Part shown: positions 1 through 7,678 of the stretch, one piece after another
Layout: the number at the start of each line of letters is the position of its first letter
Position numbering within the stretch: position 1 is the first letter of the stretch
Assembly (NCBI GenBank): GCA_002448875.1
Contig: DKAS01000220.1
Span: forward strand, 1 to 22,406
Length of the DNA: 22,406 bases
From: Proteobacteria bacterium UBA6920
GTDB taxonomy: Bacteria; Pseudomonadota; Gammaproteobacteria; SG8-11
Reading direction: 5' to 3'
Notes under the pieces: generated by a model
Seen by the model: the letters and a program-made list of their open reading frames with translations, nothing else
What the model was told of the DNA's origin: nothing
The model's database searches: none
Program-made: the position numbers and the translations under genes

Positions 1-1974
1 GTTTTCCCGCCAGCAGGTTTCCTCCATGTGTTCAAATCCCTGACCGCGGAACGAATTGATCACGCCGCGGGTGATGGTCACGGTTCCGCGCCACTCCGCC
101 CAGCGATATCGGTCCTTGATACGGGCGCCACCCCAGCGCAGGCGTATTCTGCGCGCGGAATAACCCAGTTCCTGCTGCAAGTTGCGGCGCCAGATGATGC
201 CGCTGTGATCGTAGGCAACGATCTCGTCCCAGCCGCTGTCGCCGAGAAATCGATAGTCGATGCGCGCCGGCCCGCGCTGCTTGAACTCGTCACCCATGAT
301 GTGCTTGCCGCAACGGGTGAGGCCGTAAGTGCGCTCGCCGGTGGAGGCGAAGGTGTGGCGGGCGCGCAGAGCCTTGGCGATTTCCGCCCGGGTCAGCGCC
401 GGCGCGATCACGCCGGAGATGCCACCCTTGGTACCGAACACGGCGGTTCCGGGCACGCCGCCGCCGCAGCGGCCGCGATGCTCGTCGCCGGCCATGCTGG
501 CTCCCATCTTATAGCCGCGAGCAATGGCTTCCTGATACAGCCAGCCGAAATGACCCCACGACGAGCCGATCTCTATCAAGCGCTCCAGGCGCGGATAGTG
601 CCAGTCGAGGATGCAGCGCCGGCCGCCCACATGCGGAATCAGCAGGTGGCCCTCGGGATCTTTGGCATAGGCCATCCACAGTTCCTCCAGCGGCCAGGCG
701 CCGGGTTCCACCCGGGAACTCTTGCTGTCCTCGTTCCACTCCACCGAGCGCACATGCTCACCCGTGCGCAGAAACGGAAACTCCGGTTCGCCGTCGTGGA
801 GAAACACCACATTGTGATCGCCGCCGGCGCAGGAGGAACCGCACCATTCGGTGCCGGGAAAAGCGACAAACGAGCCGTCCTGGCTGATTTCCCTGATCAG
901 CTGCACGGTCTGTTGCCAGCGTTCGCTGGTGATGTTGAAATCGTTGTGGGCGAATGCCAGCACGTCCAGGCCGCTGACATCACGTCCATAGGTCAGATTG
1001 TAGGTAGTGGAATTGGTGCCAATGGTATCTTCCGAGTGCACATGCAGGTCGGTGTAGAAAATACGCGGCGCTGGCAGTTCACTGTCCACGGTCACATAGA
1101 AGGTCTGTGCCTTTACCCAGGGATACTGCGGCAGCGACGCGGTGATCACCAGCTCTCCCTGCTTATCCACGGGCAGGTCTTCCAGCAACAGCACCGACCA
1201 GCCCTGATCCGGCAGCGGCCGTTCCCGCCGATAGACTTCGCGGCCGTCGAGCAAGGCGCTGATCAGCACCTTCTCCGGACGCTGCCAGCAGGTGTTGCCC
1301 CAGGCATCCTCGGTGCGCAGGCGCAGGGGAAACGGCTCGCCGCGACGGACGATGCGCGCCCCCGCCCACACCAGCTGCGCTGGCTCCCCCGGCACCACCT
1401 GCACGACCAGATCGGGATCGACCGCGGCAAAGCGCGAGGTACCCAGCGGATCGACATAACAGCGAATGCGAAAATTTTCCTCGACGAAGGTCTGCACCCG
1501 GGTGCCCGGGCCGCCGAAGCGCCGATCGCCCAGACGAATGATGATGTGGTCGCCCGCCTTGAGATAGCCATCGAAGGTATCGACGATGATGGCCTTCTGG
1601 AACGGCCGTTCATGACCTTTCTGATCGAAGCGCACCTTCAGGTACTGCAGCGAGGCCGGCGATTGCCCGGCCAGGCACGGCCCCGCCTGGTATTCGGCGC
1701 TGACATAATTGGCACCACGCGGATCCGTGGTCTGAAACAGCGCCCAGTCGGAATAGAAACGAAAAGTGGCCTTGAACCAGGAACCGTCAGCCATGCCGGC
1801 GGCGCCGATCTCGTAGTCGATGACGATTTCCTGCCAGGAACCGGCCACCACCTGGGTGGTATTGCAGGTGACCTTGCCGAGAAACGGCATGTCCTTGGTG
1901 GCCTGATACAATCCCGCCGGCGCATGATAATCGCCAAGATGGGCCTTGAGCTCCGCATCGGTGAACTTTTTCAC
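1..1974 (-). CDS. PHP-domain (DUF3604-like) putative metal-dependent hydrolase, C-terminus cut by window edge
   Basis: The frame is open from a GTG at 1974 to base 1 (658 codons, no stop), so the C-terminus lies outside the window. The GTG is preceded by AAGGAG at good spacing and lies 21 bp after the permease stop. The first ~300 residues look like beta-sandwich material. The PHP-like part starts at DLHVH (H311, H313) and continues with FAHND (H343), GTEW (E376), GDHN (H387), PHVGG (H448), EIGSS (E468) and GDEHRG (D497, H499), which is the pattern of acid and His ligands of a multi-metal PHP site. No signal peptide is seen, so it is probably cytoplasmic. As the last gene of a NitT/TauT-type importer operon it may hydrolyse the imported compound, but the substrate is unknown. 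The PHP family call is firm; DUF3604 membership is from memory and less sure. Confidence 0.75.
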   Translation of the reverse strand, partial: MKKFTDAELKAHLGDYHAPAGLYQATKDMPFLGKVTCNTTQVVAGSWQEIVIDYEIGAAGMADGSWFKATFRFYSDWALFQTTDPRGANYVSAEYQAGPCLAGQSPASLQYLKVRFDQKGHERPFQKAIIVDTFDGYLKAGDHIIIRLGDRRFGGPGTRVQTFVEENFRIRCYVDPLGTSRFAAVDPDLVVQVVPGEPAQLVWAGARIVRRGEPFPLRLRTEDAWGNTCWQRPEKVLISALLDGREVYRRERPLPDQGWSVLLLEDLPVDKQGELVITASLPQYPWVKAQTFYVTVDSELPAPRIFYTDLHVHSEDTIGTNSTTYNLTYGRDVSGLDVLAFAHNDFNITSERWQQTVQLIREISQDGSFVAFPGTEWCGSSCAGGDHNVVFLHDGEPEFPFLRTGEHVRSVEWNEDSKSSRVEPGAWPLEELWMAYAKDPEGHLLIPHVGGRRCILDWHYPRLERLIEIGSSWGHFGWLYQEAIARGYKMGASMAGDEHRGRCGGGVPGTAVFGTKGGISGVIAPALTRAEIAKALRARHTFASTGERTYGLTRCGKHIMGDEFKQRGPARIDYRFLGDSGWDEIVAYDHSGIIWRRNLQQELGYSARRIRLRWGGARIKDRYRWAEWRGTVTITRGVINSFRGQGFEHMEETCWREN

Positions 1975-1995
1975 GCTCGCACTCCTTGTCGCATG

Positions 1996-2790
1996 TCAGG
2001 TCAAACGCCAGACCTCGTACCGCTTTTCGATCTGCCGGAACAGCAGGCGTTCGAACAAATAGGAAAATGTGCCGATCAGCACGATACCCAGCAGCACCTG
2101 GCGCGAGTTGCCGATTTCGCCGCCGGTGGACACCATCCAGCCCAGACCCTGCGAGGCGCCGATCATTTCCGCCGCCACCAGCGCGCGCCAGGCCTGGCTG
2201 AAACCGATGCGCAGGGCGGCGGTGATGAACGGCAGGCTGGCCGGCAGATAGACGTAGACGAACAACTGCCAGCGGCGAGCGCCCAAGGCGCGCGCCGCGC
2301 GCACCTCCTGCCCCTGGATCTGCAGCACGCCTTCCATGATGGTGAGGATCATGGGATTGACCGCGGAAATGAAAATGACGATTACTATCGTGGTATAGCC
2401 GATACCGAAAATTATCAGCATCAGCGGCGCCCAGGCGATAGGCGGAATCGCCATGAACAGGCCGTTGATCGGCACCAGGTATTCGCGGAACGGCCGATAA
2501 AAACCCGCCAGGAAACCGCAGATCACGGAGACGATGATGGCCGCGCCGAAACCGCCCACCTCCTCCAGCAGGCTGGCGATGGCGTGGGGCCAGATTTCTC
2601 CGCTGCGCAGCCAGTCCAGACCTTCCCCGGCGACATCCCACACCTGGGGAAGGATATAGGAAGGAAACTGGGTGGCCAGCAGCATCCACAGCAGTAACAG
2701 GCTGGGAATGCTCCACCAGGACCAGGAATGACGCATCTTCCACAGCGGCTTGCGCGCCGCCGCCAGCGCCTGCCCGCTGACGGGGATCAT
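1996..2790 (-). CDS. NitT/TauT (SsuC/TauC-like) ABC transporter permease
   Basis: A 264-residue inner-membrane permease with about six hydrophobic helices. The cytoplasmic coupling loop of binding-protein-dependent permeases is visible as EVRAARALGARRW followed by LPASLPFITAALRIGFSQAW, typical of SsuC/TauC/NrtB-type proteins, and the length is normal for the family. The ATG at 2790 overlaps the TGA of the substrate-binding gene by 4 bp (ATGA), so translation is probably coupled. The PHP gene starts 21 bp downstream. With the ATPase and binding protein it should form a complete importer for a small anionic or organic nutrient. The sequence does not tell whether this is a sulfonate, nitrate, pyrimidine or other substrate. 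Confidence 0.92.
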   Translation of the reverse strand: MIPVSGQALAAARKPLWKMRHSWSWWSIPSLLLLWMLLATQFPSYILPQVWDVAGEGLDWLRSGEIWPHAIASLLEEVGGFGAAIIVSVICGFLAGFYRPFREYLVPINGLFMAIPPIAWAPLMLIIFGIGYTTIVIVIFISAVNPMILTIMEGVLQIQGQEVRAARALGARRWQLFVYVYLPASLPFITAALRIGFSQAWRALVAAEMIGASQGLGWMVSTGGEIGNSRQVLLGIVLIGTFSYLFERLLFRQIEKRYEVWRLT

Positions 2791-3824
2791 TGCGTCACGC
2801 GCAGAGCCGTAGGCACGGCCGGTTTGTCGCCTTGCAGAGCCGCCGTCATGTAGGTGCGATCCACCACTTCCTCGGCTTTCAACTGGCGTTTAATGAATCC
2901 CAAATCAAAGGAATAATTCATCAGCCGTTGTACGAAAGCCAGGTCGCGGTCGGTCAGCTCATACTGCCAGCCCAGACGCTTGCGCGCTTCGGTAACGATC
3001 TCCTCGGCGCTATGACTGACGCCGGCCGCATCCTGCACGGCATCGAGCTTGAACGTGGAAATGATGATATCGTTGCCCGCGGTGGGCGCGGAATTGAGGA
3101 AGTCTATGGCTTTCTTGTGCGCGCGCAAGGCCTTGATGATATCGTCGTGGCGTTCCTGCATCGCCTTGGGCCGCGCGATCACCACATACCAGGGATAATT
3201 GGGTTCAGCCTGATTGACGTCCATGACTACCTTGGTATTACCGCGGGCCAGTGATTGGGAAATGAAGGGTTCCCACATGAAGGCAGCGTCCACCACTTTT
3301 TCCTCCACCGAGCCCACCATATTGGCTGAGGGCATGGTGATGATGGACACATCCTTGTCCGCTTCCAGCTTGCCGGTATCGCGCAGGACAAAGCCGCGCA
3401 GCAGCACATCCATGCCCGAGCCCTTCTTCACACCCGCCATTTTCTTGCCTTTGAGATCGGCGACGCTGTTTATATTGGAATCCTTGCGCGCCACCACCGC
3501 CGCCTGGCCATAGTTCACCTTGGCAAGGATACGGCTGTCGAGGCCGTTGGAGTACCAGTGATACATGGGCGGCGAACCAATGTAGGCCATATCCACCTCG
3601 CCCGCCGCCAGGGCCTGCTGAACCAGCGGACCATCGGTGAGCTGCACCACCTCGACCTTGACCCCCTCATCGGTGAAAAACCCCTTGCGTTCAGCCACCA
3701 CTACCGGCGCGTTGGCCATGGCGTACACCCAGCCGATACGCAACGGCTTGTCTTCCGCCGCCACGGCGGCGGCGCAACTCAGCGACAAGCTCGCCAACAG
3801 ACACATGTTTGCCATCGTCTTCAT
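2787..3824 (-). CDS. NitT/TauT family ABC transporter periplasmic substrate-binding protein
   Basis: A 345-residue protein with a Sec signal peptide (basic start, hydrophobic LLASLSLSCAAAV, likely cleavage after AVAA near residue 23). The mature part resembles TauA/SsuA/NMT1-like binding proteins: IGWVYAMANAPVVVAERKGF, then VQLTDGPLVQQALAAGEVDMAY, VADLKGKKMAGVKKGS and VVDAAFMWEPF. The ATG at 3824 has GAGGAGGG eight bases upstream, the strongest ribosome-binding site of the operon, consistent with high expression of a periplasmic receptor. It captures the ligand and delivers it to the permease encoded immediately downstream. TauA (taurine) is the closest named relative I recognise, but I would not assign taurine: no dioxygenase or other taurine catabolic gene is present here. 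Confidence 0.9.
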   Translation of the reverse strand: MKTMANMCLLASLSLSCAAAVAAEDKPLRIGWVYAMANAPVVVAERKGFFTDEGVKVEVVQLTDGPLVQQALAAGEVDMAYIGSPPMYHWYSNGLDSRILAKVNYGQAAVVARKDSNINSVADLKGKKMAGVKKGSGMDVLLRGFVLRDTGKLEADKDVSIITMPSANMVGSVEEKVVDAAFMWEPFISQSLARGNTKVVMDVNQAEPNYPWYVVIARPKAMQERHDDIIKALRAHKKAIDFLNSAPTAGNDIIISTFKLDAVQDAAGVSHSAEEIVTEARKRLGWQYELTDRDLAFVQRLMNYSFDLGFIKRQLKAEEVVDRTYMTAALQGDKPAVPTALRVTQ

Positions 3825-3886
3825 TTGTTATTCCCTCCTCGATATTGTCGATGACTGCTGTTTTTTCCAATACAACATGCACAAAC

Positions 3887-4729
3887 TCAGGCGTGGTCTG
3901 TGGCCACGCTCAATCCCATCTCCACCAATTCGGCATCGTCCACCGGCTGCTGGCGCATGACGGCGGCGATATCGCCGATCAGCCGTTTTTTGTATTCCCA
4001 GAACAGCGGCGAAGTTTTTGTAGTCTGGCTGCTGCGTGGCCGCGGCAGTTCGTTGCCATGGCTGCGGTAAATGCCCGCCGGCGGCCGTGCCAGCACGACG
4101 ATGCGGTCCGCCAGGTAGATCGCTTCCTCGATTTCGTGGGTAATGAAGATCACCGTCTGCCCCAGGGTATCCCAGATACGCAGCAGCTCGTCATTCATGG
4201 TTTCCCGGGTGATGGCATCCAGCGCCGAGAACGGTTCGTCCATCAGCAGCAGGGCCGGTTCCAGAGCCAGTGCCCGGGCCAGCGACACCCGCTGCTGCAT
4301 GCCGCCAGACAGGCGGGTGGTCAGGTAATTCTCGAAGCCGGCCAGACCCACCAGCTGAAAATAATGCAGCGCCCGCTGCCGGCGCTGCGCTGCCGGCATG
4401 CCGCTCATGCGCAGGCCGAATTCGACGTTCTCGATGGCGGTCAGCCAGGGAAACAGATTGGGGCGCTGGAACACATAACCCAGGCCGGGATCCTCGGGCC
4501 GGATGACGCGGTCGCGCAATTGCACCCGCCCGCGCTCGGGCGAGGCGAAACCGGACAACAAATTAAGCAGGGTGGACTTGCCGCAACCGGACGGACCGAT
4601 GATGGCGAGAAACTCGCCGGCTTGGACCTGCAGATCCAGGCCCGTAAAGATTGGTAAATTGCCGTCGTAGGAATAATGAAGATCGCGAATGACGAGATCG
4701 CTCCCGCCGCTGCTTTCGGCCGTCTGCAC
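3887..4729 (-). CDS. NitT/TauT (SsuB/TauB-like) ABC transporter ATP-binding protein
   Basis: A 280-residue cytoplasmic ATPase. Walker A is GPSGCGKST (residues 45-53), the Q-loop VFQRP lies near 86-90, the ABC signature is LSGGMQQR (140-147), Walker B is LLMDEP (161-166), and the switch His is in FITHEIEEA. I chose the GTG at 4729 rather than the upstream in-frame ATG at 4852. The longer start adds 41 unconserved residues and lies upstream of the predicted transcription start, while AGGGGG sits just before the GTG. It is first in the operon, 62 bp before the binding-protein gene, and powers import through the permease. The start codon lies in a possible leader stem, described separately. Confidence 0.9.
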   Translation of the reverse strand: MQTAESSGGSDLVIRDLHYSYDGNLPIFTGLDLQVQAGEFLAIIGPSGCGKSTLLNLLSGFASPERGRVQLRDRVIRPEDPGLGYVFQRPNLFPWLTAIENVEFGLRMSGMPAAQRRQRALHYFQLVGLAGFENYLTTRLSGGMQQRVSLARALALEPALLLMDEPFSALDAITRETMNDELLRIWDTLGQTVIFITHEIEEAIYLADRIVVLARPPAGIYRSHGNELPRPRSSQTTKTSPLFWEYKKRLIGDIAAVMRQQPVDDAELVEMGLSVATDHA

Positions 4730-4770
4730 GCATACCCCCTGCTGATGAGTTGAGTATCCTGGATGCAGAC
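4722..4770 (-). promoter_or_regulatory. Leader stem able to hide the GTG start of the ABC ATPase
   Basis: In the minus-strand transcript GUCUGCA (4770 to 4764) is a perfect complement of UGCAGAC (4728 to 4722), which includes two bases of the GTG start codon (4729-4727). G-U wobbles at both ends could extend the stem to about ten pairs, and the ribosome-binding AGGGGG lies in the loop. This geometry suits translational control. No known riboswitch consensus (TPP, cobalamin, guanidine-I) was recognised. Confidence 0.35.
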
Positions 4771-4791
4771 AACTGACGTACCCTCGCCTCC

Positions 4792-4808
4792 GCCCTTGGC
4801 TCAAGGGC
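4792..4808 (-). other. Short perfect hairpin in the ABC-operon leader
   Basis: GCCCTTG and CAAGGGC form a perfect 7-bp stem with a 3-base loop. It lies between the predicted promoter and the start codon of the ATPase gene. No T tract follows it on the minus strand, so it is not an intrinsic terminator. It could be part of a structured leader together with the stem at 4722-4770. Confidence 0.4.
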
Positions 4809-4832
4809 ACGACACTGCTCCGGTGTGTGCCG

Positions 4833-4862
4833 ATAGTAGGCGTGGTCAACAACGGGTGTCAA
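4833..4862 (-). promoter_or_regulatory. Sigma70-like promoter of the ABC/PHP operon
   Basis: On the minus strand there is a perfect -35 TTGACA (plus-strand 4857-4862) and, after 18 bp, a -10 TACTAT (4833-4838). Transcription would start near 4826, giving a leader of about 97 nt before the GTG at 4729. The operator-like dyad at 4868-4883 sits just upstream of the -35. Confidence 0.6.
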
Positions 4863-4867
4863 GAATA

Positions 4868-4924
4868 TACCAACTAAGTGGTAATGCGGTGAACAACAAA
4901 ACAATTAAATAAAATACCACTTAG
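4868..4924. promoter_or_regulatory. Operator-like inverted repeats upstream of the ABC operon
   Basis: The 16-bp dyad TACCAACTAAGTGGTA (4868-4883) has half-sites TACCA and TGGTA. Its right part CTAAGTGGTA (4874-4883) recurs as a perfect inverted copy TACCACTTAG at 4915-4924, across 31 bp of AT-rich DNA. Two copies of one 10-bp motif flanking an AT-rich spacer, directly upstream of a good promoter, suggest paired binding by one dimeric regulator, for example a LysR- or GntR-type protein. No regulator gene is visible in the window. Confidence 0.55.
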
Positions 4925-5044
4925 AGTGCGCCGGGCGACGTCGATACAGGCCACCACCACGGCACGGAGCAACAGTTTGTTATTCAGACAGATCGCGCCA
5001 GCTGGAACGCCGACGGCATCACCCCGCCGCCGGCGCCTGGCGTA

Positions 5045-6544
5045 TCAGGCCTCGTTGCGCGGCACCAATCGCTGCAGGCTGGCTTTTGGCTCCGTCTGCC
5101 GGTGCCACAGACGGCGGGGATAATCACGATACAGATTGCGGAACACGCGCCGGTAGTTGATCTCGGCGTACACCACCCGGATCATATCCCACAAGGGCGC
5201 GATATGGCGATTGACACGCAACGGTGTCTTGATCGTACCCTCGTGCACCAGACGGGAGAACTCACGGGCGTATTGCTTCAACGGCAGCGTAGTGCGCGTC
5301 AGCGGGTGCATGCAATCATAAAGCTCGTAGGGATTGTCGATCCAGATGTTGGGTTCGATGGCCTTGTAGTCCGGCGTGCCGGGTGACGGTGAAATCACCG
5401 TAAAGCTGCACTGCGACGGCGGCATGGCACGCACGTAATCGCGCAGGGCGCGGAATCTCTCCAGGGTATACTCCGGACGCACGATGAAGGCGGCGTGAAC
5501 GACAATGCCCAGAGAACGCAGCAGATGCAGCGCCCGCTCGTTGTGCGCTACGGTGGTAGCCTTCTTGTGCTCCTTCAGCTCCTTGTTGTCGATGAACTCG
5601 AAGCCGATGAAAATCCCGTCCAGACCGATGTCGCGCCATTTGGTGATCAGTTCCGGATTGTGCAGGATGGTGGTGGCGCGCGCCCAGGCGAAATAGCGTT
5701 TCTTGATACCGCGACGTTCTATGGTCTCCGCCAGTTCCATGGCGAACTCGGGATTGAGAAAATTTTCGTCGTCGGAAAAATAGATATGATCCGCCTTGAC
5801 GCCGGCGATCTCGTCGACGATACGCTCGATACCGTTGGGCCGGTGCTGGCCTTCGCTGAGATAGGGCACGATGCAGAAGGTGCATTTCATCTTGCAGCCC
5901 CAGGAAGTACGCAGCATCGCCACCGGCGGATAGACGGTGTGGAAGCGCGGCATTTTTTCCGCGGTCCACACGCAATAGTAGTCGCGGTAATCCCACAGGT
6001 CGCGCCGCGGCTCCGGCAACTCCTGCGGATCGGGGAATTTCGGCCACTGGCTGGTCGCCTCGAAATGCTTGCCGGTGGCAATCACGCCCGGCACCGTATG
6101 CAGGGCACGATCGTCGAGCAGCGCGGCAATGAACTGGCGAAAAGCACCGGTGCCTTCACCGCGGACGATAGCGTCGATATTGGCGATGTTGTAGTCTTCC
6201 GGCGCCACGGTCGCGTGGTGACCGCCGACGATGACCCTGGCCTGCGGCAGGCTTTTTCTGACCTGGGCGGCGATACGCTTGACCGCGCCCGATTCATGGG
6301 AGTAACCGGTAATCCCCACTACGTCCGGTGAGAAACGACGCAGCCGCGAGCGCAAGGCCAGATCGGGGAAACGGTGGAGCCTGAGATCCAGCACCTGCAC
6401 GTTGTGTCCGGGGATGGCCGCGGCCAGGTAACCCAGCTCCAGCGGTTCCAGACGCTGGAATTTTTCCAGACCGAGGATGGTGGGCAACACTGCTTTGGGT
6501 TTGATGAGCAGCACTCGCAAGACTCGATCGTCACGATCACGCAT
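5045..6544 (-). CDS. B12-binding radical SAM protein
   Basis: A 499-residue cytoplasmic enzyme. Residues ~8-150 look like a cobalamin-binding Rossmann domain (VLLIKPKAVLPT, SPDVVGITGYSHES, VIVGGHHATVAPED). The radical SAM core starts with CKMKCTFC, the CxxxCxxC cluster motif at C217, C221 and C224, and continues with YFSDDENF and GIFIGFEF, a layout shared with BchE- and HpnP-like enzymes. As usual in many of these proteins, the DxHxxG cobalamin motif is absent. It should cleave S-adenosylmethionine and perform a methylation or rearrangement on an unknown, perhaps lipid-like, substrate. AGGGAGAG lies just before the ATG at 6544. Neighbours do not reveal the pathway. Confidence 0.85.
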   Translation of the reverse strand: MRDRDDRVLRVLLIKPKAVLPTILGLEKFQRLEPLELGYLAAAIPGHNVQVLDLRLHRFPDLALRSRLRRFSPDVVGITGYSHESGAVKRIAAQVRKSLPQARVIVGGHHATVAPEDYNIANIDAIVRGEGTGAFRQFIAALLDDRALHTVPGVIATGKHFEATSQWPKFPDPQELPEPRRDLWDYRDYYCVWTAEKMPRFHTVYPPVAMLRTSWGCKMKCTFCIVPYLSEGQHRPNGIERIVDEIAGVKADHIYFSDDENFLNPEFAMELAETIERRGIKKRYFAWARATTILHNPELITKWRDIGLDGIFIGFEFIDNKELKEHKKATTVAHNERALHLLRSLGIVVHAAFIVRPEYTLERFRALRDYVRAMPPSQCSFTVISPSPGTPDYKAIEPNIWIDNPYELYDCMHPLTRTTLPLKQYAREFSRLVHEGTIKTPLRVNRHIAPLWDMIRVVYAEINYRRVFRNLYRDYPRRLWHRQTEPKASLQRLVPRNEA

Positions 6545-6731
6545 ACTTCACTCTCCCTGATTGCAGGTAGGGTTCGATCATAACACCTCAGCCGTGGCTG
6601 TACAGCGGATTGTTGACCCCACAGGCATGAAATTGCCCGACCTGGCCTGTACGCCTCTCTCCCCTGCCGGGGTTTAGGGTGTACAATCGCAGACATTCAA
6701 TTCACGGAATTAATTGTGGTATGAGGCGAAG

Positions 6732-7631
6732 ATGAAGATAGTAGTGTTCGGCGCCAACGGCCAAGTGGGTTGGGAATTGCAGCGTTGCCTGCAACCTCTG
6801 GGCACGATAGTCGCGACCCAGCGTGAGGGCGGCGCGACCCTGGCCAATCAAGCGGTGGATCTGACCCAGGCCGACAGTATCCGGCGTCTGCTGCACGCAG
6901 CGCGGCCAGATATCATTATCAATGCCGGCGCCTATACCGCCGTCGATCAGGCGGAAAAAGACATTGCCACCGCCACGGCGGTCAACGCGCACGCACCGGC
7001 GGTCATGGCCGAAGCGGCACGGCAACTCGACGCTACCCTGATCCATTACTCCACCGACTATGTATTCGACGGCAACAGCGCACGTCCCTATCGTGAAGAC
7101 GATGCGCCGGCGCCGCTGAGCGTGTACGGCAGCAGCAAACTGGCGGGCGAACGTGCCATCGCCGACAGTGGCTGTCGCCATTTGATTTTTCGTACCACCT
7201 GGGTATACGCCACGCGCGGCAAGAATTTTCTCCTCACCATGCAACGCCTGGCCGCCGAGCGCGACGTGCTGCGCGTGGTCGCCGACCAGACCGGCGCCCC
7301 TACCTGGAGCCGCCTGCTGGCGGACGCCACCGCCGCGATCATCGCCCGCGGCGGCGACCGCCACGCCGCCTATTTCGGCGAGCGCTGCGGCATCTATCAT
7401 ATGACCTGCGCCGGCAGCACCACCTGGCACGGATTTGCCGCCGCCATCATCGCCGACCTGGCGGCACGCGGCGGCAAGACCCCGCGCCTGGAAGCCATCA
7501 CCACCGCCGACTACCCCTTGCCCGCCCGGCGCCCCGCCTACTCGCTGCTGGACAACAGCAAGCTGCGCGCTGCTTTTGATCTGCAGCTACCCGACTGGCA
7601 GGCAGCGCTGCACCTGGCTCTGCAAGGCTGA
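6732..7631 (+). CDS. rfbD: dTDP-4-dehydrorhamnose reductase
   Basis: A 299-residue NADPH-dependent short-chain dehydrogenase/reductase of the RfbD/RmlD family, the last step of dTDP-L-rhamnose synthesis. The Rossmann glycines are FGANGQVG (residues 6-13), followed by DIIINAGAYTAVDQAE, STDYVFDG (107-114) and the catalytic YGSSK (Y132, K136). The TGAPTW signature is also present. I prefer the ATG at 6732 (MKIVVFG) over the in-frame ATG at 6714, because GAGG at 6724-6727 precedes it and the family begins there. Unusually, rfbA, rfbB and rfbC are not next to it, so the pathway is probably completed elsewhere on the chromosome. It may share a transcript with the metallopeptidase gene 47 bp downstream. 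Confidence 0.93.
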   Translation: MKIVVFGANGQVGWELQRCLQPLGTIVATQREGGATLANQAVDLTQADSIRRLLHAARPDIIINAGAYTAVDQAEKDIATATAVNAHAPAVMAEAARQLDATLIHYSTDYVFDGNSARPYREDDAPAPLSVYGSSKLAGERAIADSGCRHLIFRTTWVYATRGKNFLLTMQRLAAERDVLRVVADQTGAPTWSRLLADATAAIIARGGDRHAAYFGERCGIYHMTCAGSTTWHGFAAAIIADLAARGGKTPRLEAITTADYPLPARRPAYSLLDNSKLRAAFDLQLPDWQAALHLALQG

Positions 7632-7678
7632 AGACGCAGCCAGCGTCTTGCCGCACACCCAGCGATGCGATAAGCGCC

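Larger units (their letters stand above)
4730..5044. other. Intergenic region between the ABC operon and the radical SAM gene
   Basis: This 315-bp gap holds the ABC-operon leader (4730 to about 4826), its promoter and operator-like repeats (4833-4924). Bases 4925-5044 are GC-rich with a hairpin, GCCGACGGC/GCCGCCGGC at 5009-5034 (9-bp stem with one G-U pair in the RNA), just beyond the radical SAM stop. That hairpin lacks a T tract, so I do not call a terminator. No convincing coding frame is seen. Confidence 0.5.

Noticed and set aside
28..2697. Long plus-strand open frame of 889 codons
   Set aside because: It runs antisense to the PHP and permease genes, whose proteins have recognisable motifs and ribosome-binding sites. 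The plus-strand product is low-complexity and matches no family I know; it is a shadow caused by GC-rich codon usage.
5009..5034. Hairpin after the radical SAM stop as a possible terminator
   Set aside because: The 9-bp stem has one wobble pair and is followed by mixed sequence rather than a T tract on the minus strand.
6659..6687. Possible rfbD promoter with -10 TACAAT at 6682-6687
   Set aside because: No acceptable -35 lies at the right distance, so a promoter is likely nearby but cannot be placed from the sequence.
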